The notes under the pieces were generated by a model, which saw only the letters and a program-made list of their open reading frames with translations, made no database searches and had not been told where the DNA came from. The translations under genes and the position numbers were made by a program. From the NCBI GenBank assembly GCA_016793885.1, contig JAEUHE010000136.1:1-64000 (forward strand): a stretch of DNA of 64,000 nt, in the 5' to 3' direction. This DNA comes from Verrucomicrobiales bacterium. Its GTDB lineage: Bacteria > Verrucomicrobiota > Verrucomicrobiia > Limisphaerales > UBA11320. Below are positions 1 to 10,163 of this stretch, piece by piece. How positions within the stretch are numbered: position 1 is the stretch's first letter; each line of letters opens with the position of its first letter.

Positions 1-1089
1 TTGATCACAGCGGTGGCCGTGGACTTTGCGACGACCAACGGAACGGCGATCAGCACCAATGACTACCGAGGAACCAACGGCACGTTGGCCTTCGCAGTGG
101 GTGTCGCGTCGCGAACGATCACGATCCCGATCGCCAACGACACGTTGGATGAAGAGGACGAGACCTTTGAAGTGAACCTGTTCAATCCGCAATCGGGAGT
201 GCAGCTGGGCACCATCACGAATACGGTGGTGACCATCGTGGATAATGATGCGGGTGGGACCATCAAGTTGTCGGCCGCGACCTATTCCGGAACCGAGGGA
301 ACCAATGCCATCATCAAGGTATTCCGCAGCGGTGGACTGGCGAGCGGCGTCACGGTGCACCTCGGTAGCTCCGCGGGGACAGCCACGGCGGGAACTGATT
401 ACACCGAAGTCTCGACCAATCTGGTGTTCGCGGCCGGAGAAACCAACAAAACCGTAAATCTGGCGGTTGCCATGGATGCTCTGGTCGATTCGAGCGAGAC
501 CGTCAACTTGACTCTGACGGAGGCGACCGGCGGGGCGAGCCTGGGTGAACCAAACACGGCAGTGCTAACCCTGACTGACAAGCCGGACCCGAACGCCATT
601 CCGGCATCCGGTCCAGTCTTCCTCAAGTATACTATGGGCAGCACCTTGATCAATGTGCCGACGAATCTGCTTCAGGGAGCCGGCTATGACGCGGGAAGCG
701 AGGATGGTTCAGTAGCTCCCACCTTGTCATTCGGCGGGTCGATCTTTGCCAATACGTTGACCTCGATCGACACCAAGCAACTCATCTTCACCCGAATCGT
801 GGCGCGGACGCTGGGTGCTGTGACGATTTCAGGCAGCTCCGCCAACGGACTCGTGAATCTGACTCACACCCATGGTTCCCTGTTCTCGCCGACCACCGAC
901 AGTTATTCGGCTTACAACGGCAATGGGAGTGGGCCGGGTGGCACTTTCACTATCGATGTGCTCGACCCGGTTAACAAGCTTGCCACGGGCCGGTTTGATT
1001 TCATCCTGAGAAACGATGAGGACACCGAGTCCACGAACCCGCATCGCGATGTTCGTGTCGTCGGGAGCTTCCGCTTCCGCTGGCTCTGA
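1..1089 (+). CDS. C-terminal part of a Calx-beta repeat surface protein (cut by window edge)
   Basis: The reading frame is already open at base 1, so only the last 362 residues are visible. Two Calx-beta type modules can be read. The first is roughly residues 1-82 and ends in the typical VVTIVDNDAGG hinge; the second is about 90-195 and carries the A-G-x-D-Y and E-T-V-N-L features of the fold. The remaining 165 residues form an unrecognised C-terminal domain. Calx-beta modules are calcium-binding beta sandwiches common in large exported adhesin-like proteins; an extracellular or surface role is inferred from this. No membrane anchor is visible at the C-terminus. The gene ends just before a strong terminator, so it is the last gene of its transcript. 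Confidence 0.85.
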   Translation: MITAVAVDFATTNGTAISTNDYRGTNGTLAFAVGVASRTITIPIANDTLDEEDETFEVNLFNPQSGVQLGTITNTVVTIVDNDAGGTIKLSAATYSGTEGTNAIIKVFRSGGLASGVTVHLGSSAGTATAGTDYTEVSTNLVFAAGETNKTVNLAVAMDALVDSSETVNLTLTEATGGASLGEPNTAVLTLTDKPDPNAIPASGPVFLKYTMGSTLINVPTNLLQGAGYDAGSEDGSVAPTLSFGGSIFANTLTSIDTKQLIFTRIVARTLGAVTISGSSANGLVNLTHTHGSLFSPTTDSYSAYNGNGSGPGGTFTIDVLDPVNKLATGRFDFILRNDEDTESTNPHRDVRVVGSFRFRWL

Positions 1090-1114
1090 TTCCAATTTCA
1101 TCCTCCGCATCTGG

Positions 1115-1150
1115 GAGCGGGAGGGGTTTTCCCCCCGCTCTCTTTTTTTT
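1115..1150 (+). terminator. Rho-independent terminator after the Calx-beta gene
   Basis: A GC-rich stem (GAGCGGG at 1115-1121 pairing with CCCGCTC at 1134-1140, extended inward by GGGG/CCC around a TTTT loop) is followed at once by an almost pure T run (1141-1150). It lies 26 bases after the stop codon. Confidence 0.85.
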
Positions 1151-1160
1151 GTGTGTAGCG

Positions 1161-1376
1161 TGGGCCGTCTCGGCCCAGGAGGCGTGGGAAGAGGGAAGGG
1201 TGAAGGAACTTCCGCTGCGCTGGGGACCGGGGGAACGTCCAGCATGGACGACTCTAGTGACGTGTCGTTGGCGATGACGCGGGCCTCCTCAGCACCAACG
1301 GTGCGTCCCATCCCAGCCTGGGGTGAAGAACCCCAGGTAACTATCGTTCCCGCCATCGAGGGCTGAAAGCCCGGCG
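1161..1376. repeat. Cluster of small palindromes (REP-like intergenic repeat)
   Basis: Five short inverted repeats follow one another in about 215 bases: TGGGCCG/CGGCCCA (1161-1177), CGTCCA/TGGACG (1236-1250), GCACC/GGTGC (1292-1304), CCTGGGG/CCCCAGG (1317-1337) and GGGCT/AGCCC (1360-1372). Both strands happen to stay open for over 100 codons here, but the readings look like translated repeats rather than proteins. The rest of the 1090-1596 gap holds the terminator before it and the glnK leader after it. Confidence 0.55.
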
Positions 1377-1522
1377 TAGGGCCGTCGGTTCCGTCTCAAC
1401 CACTGTATAACCACGGATCTCCCAGATGACACGGAAGGGACCCCAAGGGGGAGCCGCTCTCCCGAGACCTTCCCCTTGAATTCACATCATTCATCGAAAT
1501 CAATTGCAGCTTTCATTCTGAC

Positions 1523-1537
1523 TGGGCAATCTGTCGC
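1523..1537 (+). promoter_or_regulatory. Candidate sigma-54 (-24/-12) promoter of glnK-amtB
   Basis: TGG at 1523-1525 and GC at 1536-1537 have the required ten-base gap between the GG and GC pairs, and the -12 part (TCGCA) is one base from TTGCA. The -24 part (TGGGCAA) is a poor match to TGGCACG. Transcription would start near 1549, giving a leader of about 48 bases before glnK. glnK-amtB operons are commonly sigma-54/NtrC controlled, which makes the position plausible. No clear NtrC enhancer palindrome was found upstream. Confidence 0.3.
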
Positions 1538-1551
1538 AAACCCGACCCTAA

Positions 1552-1935
<384 letters not shown>

Positions 1936-2008
1936 TTTCCACGTGTGATCCGCTGCGCCCTTGACCGTTGACCCTTGACCCTGACGCGAATCCCCAACCC
2001 CTCTCCCC

Positions 2009-3424
2009 ATGACTCAACTTCGCCTCGCCTATTGGTTGCTCAGCTTGTGTTTCATGCTCTCTTCGCCGGTTACTGTGACGGCGGCCGAGCCCCCGCCCGC
2101 CCAGCGTATCGCTGACACGGAAGCGTATCTACGGAACGGCCCCCGCAGTGAGAACACAGCGGTCAATGTGGCCGGACCCGGGCACAACGCGTGGATGATG
2201 ATGTCCTCGGCCCTCGTGCTGTTCATGACCTTGCCGGGGTTGGCGCTGTTCTATGGCGGCCTGGTTCGTCGCAAGAACGTGCTGTCGGTGGTGGCTCAGT
2301 GCCTGGGACTGGCTTGTCTCGTTCCGCTCCTGTGGTGGGCGGTGGGCTACAGCCTGTGCTTCTCGAAGGGTAACGCCCTTTTGGGAGGGTTGGATTTTGC
2401 GTTTTTTCGCGGGGTCGATGCCACGCCCAACGCCGACTACGGCGTCTGGGTCTCGCATAACATCTACGCCATCTACCAGATGATGTTCGCCATTATCACC
2501 CCGGCGTTGATTGTGGGAGCGATTGCTGAGCGCATGAAGTTTTCCGCCGTGATCCTTTTTTGCGTCCTGTGGATGTTTATCGTTTATTTTCCCACGGCCC
2601 ACATGCTGTGGGGGGTGGGGGGCTGGATGAACGGGCTCTGGAATCCATCGGCGGCGATCAAAGGCATCGATTTCGCGGGTGGCATTGTGGTCCACATGAC
2701 CTCCGGGTGGTCCGCGTTGGTCCTGTGCATCCTGCTGGGCAAGCGGCTGGGACATGGCCGGGAGCCGATGCCTCCACACAGCATGGTGCTGTGCGCCATC
2801 GGCACCGGAATGCTGTGGGTGGGATGGTATGGCTTTAACGCCGGCAGCGCGGTTGCTGCCGATGCTATCGCGGCCAATGCGTTTGTGGCCACGACACTCT
2901 CGGCCGCTGCGGGCGGGGTGACCTGGGCGGTGATTGAGTATGCACTTCGTGGCAAGCCCAGCATCCTGGGTCTTTGTTCCGGAGCGGTCGCAGGGCTGGC
3001 GACCATCACCCCGGCGAGCGGCTTCGTGACCGCCAACAGTGCTGTCTTGATAGGTGTTCTGGCTGGCGTGGCGACCTTCTTGGCGTGCAGCAAGCTTAAG
3101 GCGCGGTTGGGTTACGATGATTCCCTGGACACCTTCGGAGTTCATGCGGTCGGCGGTACTTTGGGAACGCTCCTCGCCGGGGTGTTCGCCACGCCAGCGG
3201 CCAATGCCAACCTGGATGCCCCTTATCTGAAGGAATTTGTCGGAAAAACTCTATGGCTCGAGCAGGTCAAGGCCGGAAGTATCGTGCTGCTGCTCTCCGT
3301 GGTAGGCACGGTGGTGATCTTCTATCTCGTGGGAGCGGTGGTTGGGAGCCTGCGGGTCGATCCCGAGACCGAAACGGTGGGTCTGGATCTGGCTGAACAT
3401 GGCGAAGAAGGATACAACGACTAG
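2009..3424 (+). CDS. amtB: Ammonium transporter (AmtB)
   Basis: A 471-residue Amt/Rh channel with a cleavable signal peptide (about residues 1-25, ending VTAAE) followed by eleven hydrophobic segments. Family marks include LPGLALFYGGLVRRKN in the first helices and the twin pore histidines: His229 in VVHMTSGW and His379 in TFGVHAVGG. It conducts ammonium/ammonia across the cytoplasmic membrane and is gated by GlnK, whose gene lies directly upstream. The C-terminal tail (about 30 residues after the last helix, ending AEHGEEGYND) is the part that normally contacts PII. The two genes look like one transcription unit. Confidence 0.95.
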   Translation: MTQLRLAYWLLSLCFMLSSPVTVTAAEPPPAQRIADTEAYLRNGPRSENTAVNVAGPGHNAWMMMSSALVLFMTLPGLALFYGGLVRRKNVLSVVAQCLGLACLVPLLWWAVGYSLCFSKGNALLGGLDFAFFRGVDATPNADYGVWVSHNIYAIYQMMFAIITPALIVGAIAERMKFSAVILFCVLWMFIVYFPTAHMLWGVGGWMNGLWNPSAAIKGIDFAGGIVVHMTSGWSALVLCILLGKRLGHGREPMPPHSMVLCAIGTGMLWVGWYGFNAGSAVAADAIAANAFVATTLSAAAGGVTWAVIEYALRGKPSILGLCSGAVAGLATITPASGFVTANSAVLIGVLAGVATFLACSKLKARLGYDDSLDTFGVHAVGGTLGTLLAGVFATPAANANLDAPYLKEFVGKTLWLEQVKAGSIVLLLSVVGTVVIFYLVGAVVGSLRVDPETETVGLDLAEHGEEGYND

Positions 3425-3735
3425 GTCGTTCATCAACAACCCGCTTTCAGTGCATCTATCTTTTGGATTCATGGCTTCAATTGGACAACTTGAATAAAGT
3501 TCACCAAGAACAGGCAGCAATTCCGGCTGAAGAGATTTTTCACATGAGTGCTCGGAGGCCCCTCTGACCCTTTTTTGGCCTCCGGTTTTCCTCCAATCAT
3601 TCTTGGTCTCACTCGGCGATCCTCTCGTGTACACGCGGCAATGGTGCTGAGTTCACAAATCATTCATTCATAGAATAGATAGATTTCATTAACGTCTGGC
3701 AGGTTCCGGCATGGCAACTGTTCTAGCCCCGGCGC
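3425..3735. other. Intergenic gap between amtB and the urea operon
   Basis: No gene is seen in these 311 bases. A 7-bp inverted repeat, GGAGGCC (3554-3560) / GGCCTCC (3577-3583), with a pyrimidine- and T-rich loop could act as a weak terminator after amtB. The AT-rich stretch around 3655-3700 is a reasonable place for the promoter of the downstream run, but no convincing promoter was found. Confidence 0.4.
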
Positions 3736-5001
3736 ATGAACAAAAAACCATTTCGTAACCGACCCAAACATCGAACCCTTTTGCTCGGGACACTGCTGGC
3801 CAGCGGAGCTTCCCTTGCGATGGGGCAAGAAACCGGAAAACTCGACCAGCTCGAGAAAGAGAACGTGGATCTTCGCAAGCGTCTAGAAGCCTTGGAGGCG
3901 ATGGCGCAAAAAGAGGGCATCATGCCCAGCGGCGACGCTTCCCCAGCGATGCCCATCAAGGCGATGTCCGAGATGATGATCAGCGGCTTCGTCACCGCGT
4001 CCTATTTCTACGACACCCGGACTCCCAAGGACAATGTCTCCGACGGCTATCTCTGGAACCAGCGCCACAATTCCTTCTCGATCAACAAGGTTAAGCTCAC
4101 CATCGCCAGTCCGGCGGTCGAGCGTAGCGGCTCCGATTGGGATGCGGGTTACCGGGCTTCTTTGATCTTCGGTGAGAATGCCAATGCTGTGAACACCGGC
4201 GGCGAGCTTCAGGGTCTCGAGGCCTTGCGCGAAGCCTACGTGGAAGTGAATGCCCCGCTGGGCACCGGATTGAACATCAAGGCCGGTCAGCTGATCTCGC
4301 TGCTCAACTATGAGTCGGGCGATGGTGGTGCGGCGAACGCGAATTTCTCCCAAGGCTATCAGTGGTACTACACGGGCAACGGCCCCTCCGCTGGTGTTCA
4401 ACTGGGTTATACCTTCACCGATTGGATGGATCTCAAGGTTCGCGTGCAGAACGGCATGTATGCCGGAGCCGTGGACGGCAACAATGGCAAGACCGCGATG
4501 GCGAGCCTGGGGCTCAAGCCTGACAGCAAGACGTGGATCAACCTGATTGGCTTCGGCGGCGACGAGAGCAGCTCGCAGACCGTCAAAGGCGGATCGATCC
4601 TCGCAGGCCGTCAGATGACCGAGAAGTTCGGCCTCGGGCTCGAGCTCGACTACTTCCACTTCAACCCGCCCGGCGCCTCATCTGAACTGATGTCCGCAGG
4701 CGCATGGGTCACCTATGACTTCACTCCGAAGTTCGGAATCGCTCTGCGCGGCGAGTATCTGTCTGATCCCGATGGCGGCGGTCTGAAAGGCATCTTGGTC
4801 GGCGGACGCGCGGGCAGCGCGATCACGTCCACCGAGGCGGACGGCAACCTTGCCAGCTTGACACTCACCTTCAACTGGCGCCCGACTCCGAACATCAAGG
4901 TTCAGCCTGAAGTTCGCTACGACACCACCTCCTATGATGGTGGATTCGATGGCAAGACGGATCGTGTGATCGTGGGCGCCGGCGTGTCCTACCTGTTCTA
5001 A
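3736..5001 (+). CDS. Outer-membrane porin, BBP2/OmpL-like, of the urea operon
   Basis: A 421-residue exported protein. A basic N-terminus and hydrophobic core ending at AMGQE (about residue 33) form the signal peptide. Residues 35-60 (KLDQLEKENVDLRKRLEALEA) form a short coiled coil, as in trimeric porins. The rest alternates polar and aromatic residues in beta-strand fashion and ends in an aromatic residue (VSYLF), the usual outer-membrane insertion signal. It resembles the putative beta-barrel porin-2 family. It lies 48 bases before urtA on the same strand, so it probably lets urea or short amides through the outer membrane. That substrate is inferred from context only. Confidence 0.8.
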   Translation: MNKKPFRNRPKHRTLLLGTLLASGASLAMGQETGKLDQLEKENVDLRKRLEALEAMAQKEGIMPSGDASPAMPIKAMSEMMISGFVTASYFYDTRTPKDNVSDGYLWNQRHNSFSINKVKLTIASPAVERSGSDWDAGYRASLIFGENANAVNTGGELQGLEALREAYVEVNAPLGTGLNIKAGQLISLLNYESGDGGAANANFSQGYQWYYTGNGPSAGVQLGYTFTDWMDLKVRVQNGMYAGAVDGNNGKTAMASLGLKPDSKTWINLIGFGGDESSSQTVKGGSILAGRQMTEKFGLGLELDYFHFNPPGASSELMSAGAWVTYDFTPKFGIALRGEYLSDPDGGGLKGILVGGRAGSAITSTEADGNLASLTLTFNWRPTPNIKVQPEVRYDTTSYDGGFDGKTDRVIVGAGVSYLF

Positions 5002-5049
5002 TCTCGACTCCCAAGTCCTCTGACAAACAACCAATTAGTCCTCTCTATC

Positions 5050-6279
5050 ATGAAACCTACCCTCTGGAAATTGTTCGCCTCCGCCGTGCTGGCGATGGTG
5101 GTCTCCAAAGCTTCGGCCGCGGAAACCGTCAAAGTCGGCGTGCTTCACTCGTTGAGCGGCACGATGGCCATCAGCGAAACATCCCTCAAGGATGTTCTGC
5201 TCTTCACCTTTGACGAGATCAACAAATCGGGCGGCGTGCTCGGCAAGATGATCGAACCTGTGGTCGTTGACCCGGCTTCGAACTGGCCTTTGTTCGCTGA
5301 GAAGGCCCGACAGCTTCTCGAAAAGGACAAAGTCTCGGCCGTGTTCGGCTGCTGGACCTCCGTCAGCCGCAAGTCTGTGTTGCCGGTCTTCGAACAGGCC
5401 AACGGGCTGCTGTTCTACCCGGTGCAATACGAGGGCGAAGAGCTGTCGAAGAACATCTTCTACACCGCTGAAGCCGTGAATCAGCAGGCCGTGCCTTCGG
5501 TCGACTACATGCTCGGTGAAGGCAAGAAGAAGTTCTACTTGCTTGGCTCCGACTACGTCTATCCCCGGACTACGAACAAGATCCTGAAGCAGTATCTGAA
5601 AGCCAAGGGAATTCCCGACGCTGACATCATCGAGATCTACACTCCCTTCGGCCATACCGACTACCAGACGATCGTGGCGGCCATCAAGAAGTTCTCTGCA
5701 GGCGGCGGCGCCTGCGTGATCAGCACCCTGAACGGGGATACCAACATTCCCTTCTTCAAGGAGTTTGCCAACGCCGGCCTGACCTCCGAAAACTGCCCGG
5801 TAGTGTCCTTCTCCATCTCTGAAGACGAGTTCCGCGGCCTGCCGGCCAAGGACCTGGTTGGACACTTCGGCTGCTGGACCTACTTCATGTCTCTGAAGAC
5901 TCCCGAGAATCAAAAGTTCGTGGGTGACTTCATGAAGTGGATCAAGAAGCCGGTCGTGACCGGTGTGGACTACAAGGTCAGCGGCGTCGACCCCAAGGGC
6001 CGCGTCACCTGCAGCCCGATGAACCTCTCGCGCATGGGAGTTTATCTGTGGAAGCAAGCGGTCGAGAAGGCTGGCACGTTCGAAGTGGATGCGGTCCGGA
6101 CCGCTCTCATCGGCCAGAAGTTCAAGGGACCTGCCGGCGAAGTCACGATGCAGGAGAATCATCACCTGATCAACCCGGTCTTCATCGGGGAAACCTTGGC
6201 CACGGGTCAGTTCAAGATCATCAAATCTCTCGGAGCGGTAGCTGGCGAGCCGTTCAGCGAGAAGTTCCTCCCGAAGTAA
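5050..6279 (+). CDS. urtA: Urea ABC transporter, substrate-binding protein UrtA
   Basis: A 409-residue periplasmic binding protein with a signal peptide (residues 1-23, KASA before AETVKVG). The mature start [17 protein letters not shown] and motifs such as [31 protein letters not shown] and [13 protein letters not shown] are typical of the UrtA/AmiC-like branch of type I binding proteins, which bind urea or short-chain amides. It heads a complete urtABCDE set, which settles the assignment. It is separated from urtB by a strong hairpin, probably allowing more UrtA than membrane subunits to be made. Confidence 0.95.
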   Translation: MKPTLWKLFASAVLAMVVSKASAAETVKVGVLHSLSGTMAISETSLKDVLLFTFDEINKSGGVLGKMIEPVVVDPASNWPLFAEKARQLLEKDKVSAVFGCWTSVSRKSVLPVFEQANGLLFYPVQYEGEELSKNIFYTAEAVNQQAVPSVDYMLGEGKKKFYLLGSDYVYPRTTNKILKQYLKAKGIPDADIIEIYTPFGHTDYQTIVAAIKKFSAGGGACVISTLNGDTNIPFFKEFANAGLTSENCPVVSFSISEDEFRGLPAKDLVGHFGCWTYFMSLKTPENQKFVGDFMKWIKKPVVTGVDYKVSGVDPKGRVTCSPMNLSRMGVYLWKQAVEKAGTFEVDAVRTALIGQKFKGPAGEVTMQENHHLINPVFIGETLATGQFKIIKSLGAVAGEPFSEKFLPK

Positions 6280-6351
6280 GAATAGACTGCTTCCGCCAAG
6301 ACAGACCAGTTAGCTAGGTTCGAATTGGATAACCATAGTGTTGGTGCATTT

Positions 6352-6389
6352 GCGGGAGTGGACTCTGCCGGTAGCAGGGCCACTCCCGC
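6352..6389 (+). promoter_or_regulatory. Hairpin between urtA and urtB
   Basis: A perfect 10-bp inverted repeat, GCGGGAGTGG (6352-6361) and CCACTCCCGC (6380-6389), with an 18-base loop that has its own short complementarity (CTGCC/GGTAG-like). No T run follows. Such structures after binding-protein genes usually stabilise the upstream mRNA or partly stop transcription. urtB starts ten bases downstream. Confidence 0.6.
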
Positions 6390-6398
6390 CTCTCTCGG

Positions 6399-8207
6399 AT
6401 GATAAATTTTCCACGAATTTTGCGGAGCGTCGGGTCTCCCATCTTGCAGGCCGTTGCGATGGGGTGGCTCGGGGCTCTGCCTTTTGTTCCTCGCCGGGTG
6501 GGACCGCTCGCCCCCTCGCGATTGTTGGCGCTTGGCCTTCTCATGTGCGCCTCGCTGATTGGGTCCTCGGTCCCGTTGGTGGGTCAGGCGGCTAGCCCAC
6601 CCTCCAGCGTCCGGAAGGATCTGGTTTCGGCAATCCTCTCGGAGGATGTCGCCGAGCAAACTCAGAAGATCAAAGCCTTGGCTGAGTCGACGGACCCCGT
6701 TGTAGGTGTCGTGTTGGCCGCCTGGAGGCAGGGTGGCATCTTCATCCTCGAGACCAACGACACGAAAATCCCCTTTCTTCTGGATGCCCAGGTCGATGCC
6801 GATGGCCAGGCCAAGGGGCTTCGGGTGGAGGATGGTGCCGCGATCTCGGGCGCTAACGGCCAGCCGCTGGCGTTTCTCGCTTCCGACTGGACCGCGGTCG
6901 ATACCACTTCCAAGCTGCGCAAGGCCATCAAGACAACCCTCGATCTGCTGGCGGTTGTGAACCCCGACGCGAAGATGCGTCGGGATGCCATCACGAAGCT
7001 AGGCCAGGAACAGAATCTCGAATACCTCCCCTACTTTCAGAGCCGCTTCGAAAAGGAGACTGACTCCGATGTGAAGCGAGCGCTGACGGAGGCGATACAC
7101 TTGACCCGGATAGTCAGCACCAACGAGGCGGACCGGGTGGAGTCGCTGAACAAGCTGGGCGAGATGCGCAGCATCGCTTCCCTGGCCTTTCTTCAGAAGG
7201 TGGAGACTGAAGCCAAACAGGATCCCGCCCGTTGGGGGACGGCGACGCCGCAAGCGGCCCGCGAATCGATAGTTCTGATTAACTATTACGTGGCTTGGGG
7301 AAACCTGGTTGGAACCGCGTTTCGCGGCCTCAGCCTTTCGGCGGTTCTATTGGTGGCCGCCCTTGGTTTGGCGATCACGTTCGGCCTGATGGGCATCATC
7401 AACATGGCCCACGGTGAGGTCATGATGATCGGGGCCTACACTGCTTATGTCAGTCAGAACCTGTTTCGCAAATGGTTCGACGTGGGGACGACCGGATTCG
7501 ACTTCTACTTTCTCGCGGCCCTGGTGCTCTCATTTCTGGTCGCTGCTGCGCTGGGGCTCTTTCTGGAACGCTCGATCATCCGGTTTCTCTACAAACGCCC
7601 ATTGGAATCGTTGCTGGCGACCTGGGGTGTGAGTTTGGTGTTGCAACAGTTGATTCGTCATTTGTTCGGAGCCGCCAATGTGCAGATGAATTCGCCGCGC
7701 TGGCTCAGCGGCAGCTTTGTGGTGCAGGACGTGTTGTTTGCCTACAATCGTCTGTTCGTGATCGGATTTGCGGTTTTTGTCGTGCTGCTGACGTATTTGC
7801 TTCTCACCCGGACTTCCCTGGGGCTCCAGATTCGAGCGGTGATGCAGAACCGGGCCATGGCCTCGGCCTTGGGAGTGCGGACCGCTCGGGTCAACATGAT
7901 GACTTTTGCTTTCGGCTCTGGACTTGCCGGGATGGCGGGGGCCTGCCTTTCCCAGATTAGCAATGTCGGCCCCAGTCTGGGTCAGAGCTACATTGTCGAT
8001 TGTTTCATGGTCGTCGTTCTCGGCGGCGTGGGCAATCTTGTGGGCACCGTCTCCGCCGCCCTCGGAGTGGGTGTTACCGATCAGATCTTGCAACCGTGGC
8101 TTGGTGCCGTGATGGGCAAGATTACCGTGCTGGCCGCCATTATCCTGTTCCTCCAATGGCGGCCAGCCGGTCTTTTTGTAACCCGCTCTCGGAGTTTGGA
8201 GGGTTAA
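6399..8207 (+). CDS. urtB: Urea ABC transporter, permease UrtB
   Basis: A 602-residue permease. Residues 1-65 hold a signal-like segment (LLALGLLMCASLIGSSVPLV). Residues about 70-290 form a long soluble region with helical, HEAT-like repeats, a known feature of UrtB that separates it from LivH. Residues 300-595 form the membrane domain with the LivH/UrtB motif GLAITFGLMGIINMAHGE and the late motif FMVVVLGGVGNLVGT. It pairs with UrtC to make the urea channel. The first in-frame ATG was taken; internal ATGs at about residues 21 and 50 are possible starts. The downstream gene begins three bases after the stop. Confidence 0.93.
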   Translation: MINFPRILRSVGSPILQAVAMGWLGALPFVPRRVGPLAPSRLLALGLLMCASLIGSSVPLVGQAASPPSSVRKDLVSAILSEDVAEQTQKIKALAESTDPVVGVVLAAWRQGGIFILETNDTKIPFLLDAQVDADGQAKGLRVEDGAAISGANGQPLAFLASDWTAVDTTSKLRKAIKTTLDLLAVVNPDAKMRRDAITKLGQEQNLEYLPYFQSRFEKETDSDVKRALTEAIHLTRIVSTNEADRVESLNKLGEMRSIASLAFLQKVETEAKQDPARWGTATPQAARESIVLINYYVAWGNLVGTAFRGLSLSAVLLVAALGLAITFGLMGIINMAHGEVMMIGAYTAYVSQNLFRKWFDVGTTGFDFYFLAALVLSFLVAAALGLFLERSIIRFLYKRPLESLLATWGVSLVLQQLIRHLFGAANVQMNSPRWLSGSFVVQDVLFAYNRLFVIGFAVFVVLLTYLLLTRTSLGLQIRAVMQNRAMASALGVRTARVNMMTFAFGSGLAGMAGACLSQISNVGPSLGQSYIVDCFMVVVLGGVGNLVGTVSAALGVGVTDQILQPWLGAVMGKITVLAAIILFLQWRPAGLFVTRSRSLEG

Positions 8208-8210
8208 CAC

Positions 8211-9401
8211 ATGAACTCCACCTTCAAACCTCGCGAGTGTTTCTGGATCGCGCTGTGCGCGGTGATTGGGTTGGTAGTCGTGCCCTGCCTGAATCTATTC
8301 CCCGCTCCGGACAGCTTCTTCCACATCAGCAATTTTTCGATCAACCTTTATGGCAAGTACCTCTGCTACGCGGTGCTCGCCATCGGGGTCAATCTGCTGT
8401 GGGGCTACACGGGCTTGCTGAGCCTCGGCCAGTGCCTGTTTTTCTCTCTGGGCGGCTACGCGCTGGGCATGCATCTCATGCTCATGATCGGGAAGTTGGG
8501 ACAATACAAGGCCGACATCCCGGACTTCATGGTGTTCCTCGAGTTTCCGGCTCGGTTTCCAGAGACGGGCGGGCTGCCCCCGCATTGGATTCCCTTCAAG
8601 AGCTTCTGGTTCGCCGCCGCGGCGGTCATCTGGGTGCCGGCCTTGGTGGCCTTGATCTTCGGCTTCCTCGCCTTCCGTTCCCGTATCAAGGGCGTGTATT
8701 TCTCCATACTGAGCCAGGCGCTCACCTATGCGGCGACACTGATGTTCTTTCGGAACGACTTTACGTTTGGCGGAAACAACGGCCTCACGGATTTCAAGAC
8801 CATTCTCGGCTACGACATCCACTCGGCTTCCACTCAGCGATGGCTTTATATCGCCTCCGGCCTGCTGCTGTTGGGCGTGTACCTGCTGTGCCGGTGGCTC
8901 ACCTCTACCCAGTTCGGCTTGATTCAGCGGGCGGTGCGCGACAGCGAGAATCGAGTGCTGTTCTCAGGTTATGCCACCGCCCATTTTAAGCTCTTCGTTT
9001 TCGTTCTGGCTGCCGTCATCGCTGGGCTTGGCGGGGCGCTCTATGTTCCTCAGGTAGGCATCATCAACCCCAGCGACATGGCGCCTGAAAAGTCTCTGGA
9101 GACTGTCGTGTGGTGCGCGGTCGGTGGCCGAGGCAATCTGCTGGGCCCGATCCTGGGTGCCATTGGGGTCAACGCCTTGAAGAGCTATGCCACGCGGGCC
9201 TTCGCGGAGCAGTGGCTCTATGTTCTCGGCGGACTGTTTATCTTCTCCACGCTGTTCATGCCGAAGGGGATTATCGGGATTCCGGAGCAGCTGGCCGCTT
9301 TGAAGAAGCGATTCTGGGACCGCTCCGCCACCGCCACCCCCGGCTCGCCCGGAGTCGGCTCCACCAAAACCGTCGGCCTGGAGGCGGCGCCCAAGAAATG
9401 A
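8211..9401 (+). CDS. urtC: Urea ABC transporter, permease UrtC
   Basis: A 396-residue LivM-type permease with about eight to ten hydrophobic segments. Recognisable stretches are [26 protein letters not shown] and, later, [19 protein letters not shown], the cytoplasmic loop that contacts the ATPases. Its stop codon overlaps the urtD start in an ATGA junction, so translation of the two is probably coupled. Confidence 0.94.
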   Translation: MNSTFKPRECFWIALCAVIGLVVVPCLNLFPAPDSFFHISNFSINLYGKYLCYAVLAIGVNLLWGYTGLLSLGQCLFFSLGGYALGMHLMLMIGKLGQYKADIPDFMVFLEFPARFPETGGLPPHWIPFKSFWFAAAAVIWVPALVALIFGFLAFRSRIKGVYFSILSQALTYAATLMFFRNDFTFGGNNGLTDFKTILGYDIHSASTQRWLYIASGLLLLGVYLLCRWLTSTQFGLIQRAVRDSENRVLFSGYATAHFKLFVFVLAAVIAGLGGALYVPQVGIINPSDMAPEKSLETVVWCAVGGRGNLLGPILGAIGVNALKSYATRAFAEQWLYVLGGLFIFSTLFMPKGIIGIPEQLAALKKRFWDRSATATPGSPGVGSTKTVGLEAAPKK

Positions 9402-10159
9402 AAAAGGAATTCATCCTGTCCCTCGAGGGCGTCAACAAGACCTTCGATGGTTTCAAGGCCATCAACGACCTCAACTTTTACATGGATGAGGGCGAGCTCC
9501 GGGTGATTATCGGACCCAACGGGGCCGGCAAAAGCACCATGCTGGATCTGATCACGGGGCGGACGCAGCCGGACACAGGCACGCTCGAGTACGAGCGCAA
9601 CATTGACCTGACGGCGCTCAATGAATACCAGATCAACCGCCTCGGCATCGGCCGCAAATTCCAAACTCCGTCCGTCTATGTGGATCACACGGTGTTCGAA
9701 AACCTGTGGTTGTCGCTGGCGGGGACTCGCAGTGTTTGGAGCACCCTTTTCTCGCGGATCACTCCCGCCAAACGGGACAGAATTCAGGAAGTCCTCGAGA
9801 TCGTGGGTTTGACCTCGCGCCAGCATGACCAGGCCGGATCACTCTCCCATGGGCAGAAGCAGTGGCTCGAGATCGGTATGTTGCTGGCCCAGGAACCCAA
9901 ACTGCTCCTGGTGGACGAGCCGGCTGCCGGGATGACGGATGAGGAAACCGCCAAGACTGGCGAGTTGCTGCTTTCTCTGGCGGGCAAGCATAGCGTGATT
10001 GTCATCGAACACGACATGGTGTTCGTCCGTCAAATCGCCCGCAAAGTGACCGTCCTTCACCAAGGCTCCGTGCTCTGTGAGGGAACCGTCGACCAGGTGC
10101 AGAATGACGAGCGGGTGATCGAAGTGTATCTGGGTCGCAAGAAGAAGGATCGGAATTAG
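9398..10159 (+). CDS. urtD: Urea ABC transporter, ATPase UrtD
   Basis: A 253-residue LivG-type ATPase. Walker A is GPNGAGKST (about residues 39-47), the signature is [12 protein letters not shown], Walker B is KLLLVDEP with the following D-loop, and the switch histidine lies in IVIEHDM. The open frame extends far upstream, but the ATG overlapping the urtC stop codon gives the family start [16 protein letters not shown]. It energises urea import together with UrtE. Confidence 0.95.
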   Translation: MKKEFILSLEGVNKTFDGFKAINDLNFYMDEGELRVIIGPNGAGKSTMLDLITGRTQPDTGTLEYERNIDLTALNEYQINRLGIGRKFQTPSVYVDHTVFENLWLSLAGTRSVWSTLFSRITPAKRDRIQEVLEIVGLTSRQHDQAGSLSHGQKQWLEIGMLLAQEPKLLLVDEPAAGMTDEETAKTGELLLSLAGKHSVIVIEHDMVFVRQIARKVTVLHQGSVLCEGTVDQVQNDERVIEVYLGRKKKDRN

Positions 10160-10163
10160 CCGC

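Noticed and set aside
829-1366. Open frames on both strands in the first intergenic region
   Set aside because: They are produced by the palindrome cluster and show no protein family resemblance.
2129-3145. A 338-codon open frame on the minus strand
   Set aside because: It is antisense to amtB, shows basic low-quality composition and no recognisable domain; the plus-strand gene is certain.
3709-3730. Sigma-54-like sequence (TGGCAGGTTCCGGCA and the following TGGCAAC) before the porin gene
   Set aside because: The distance between the GG and GC pairs is nine or eleven bases instead of ten in each reading.
8000-8989. A 329-codon plus-strand frame
   Set aside because: It is an out-of-frame shadow of urtB and urtC, both of which are clearly recognised in other frames.
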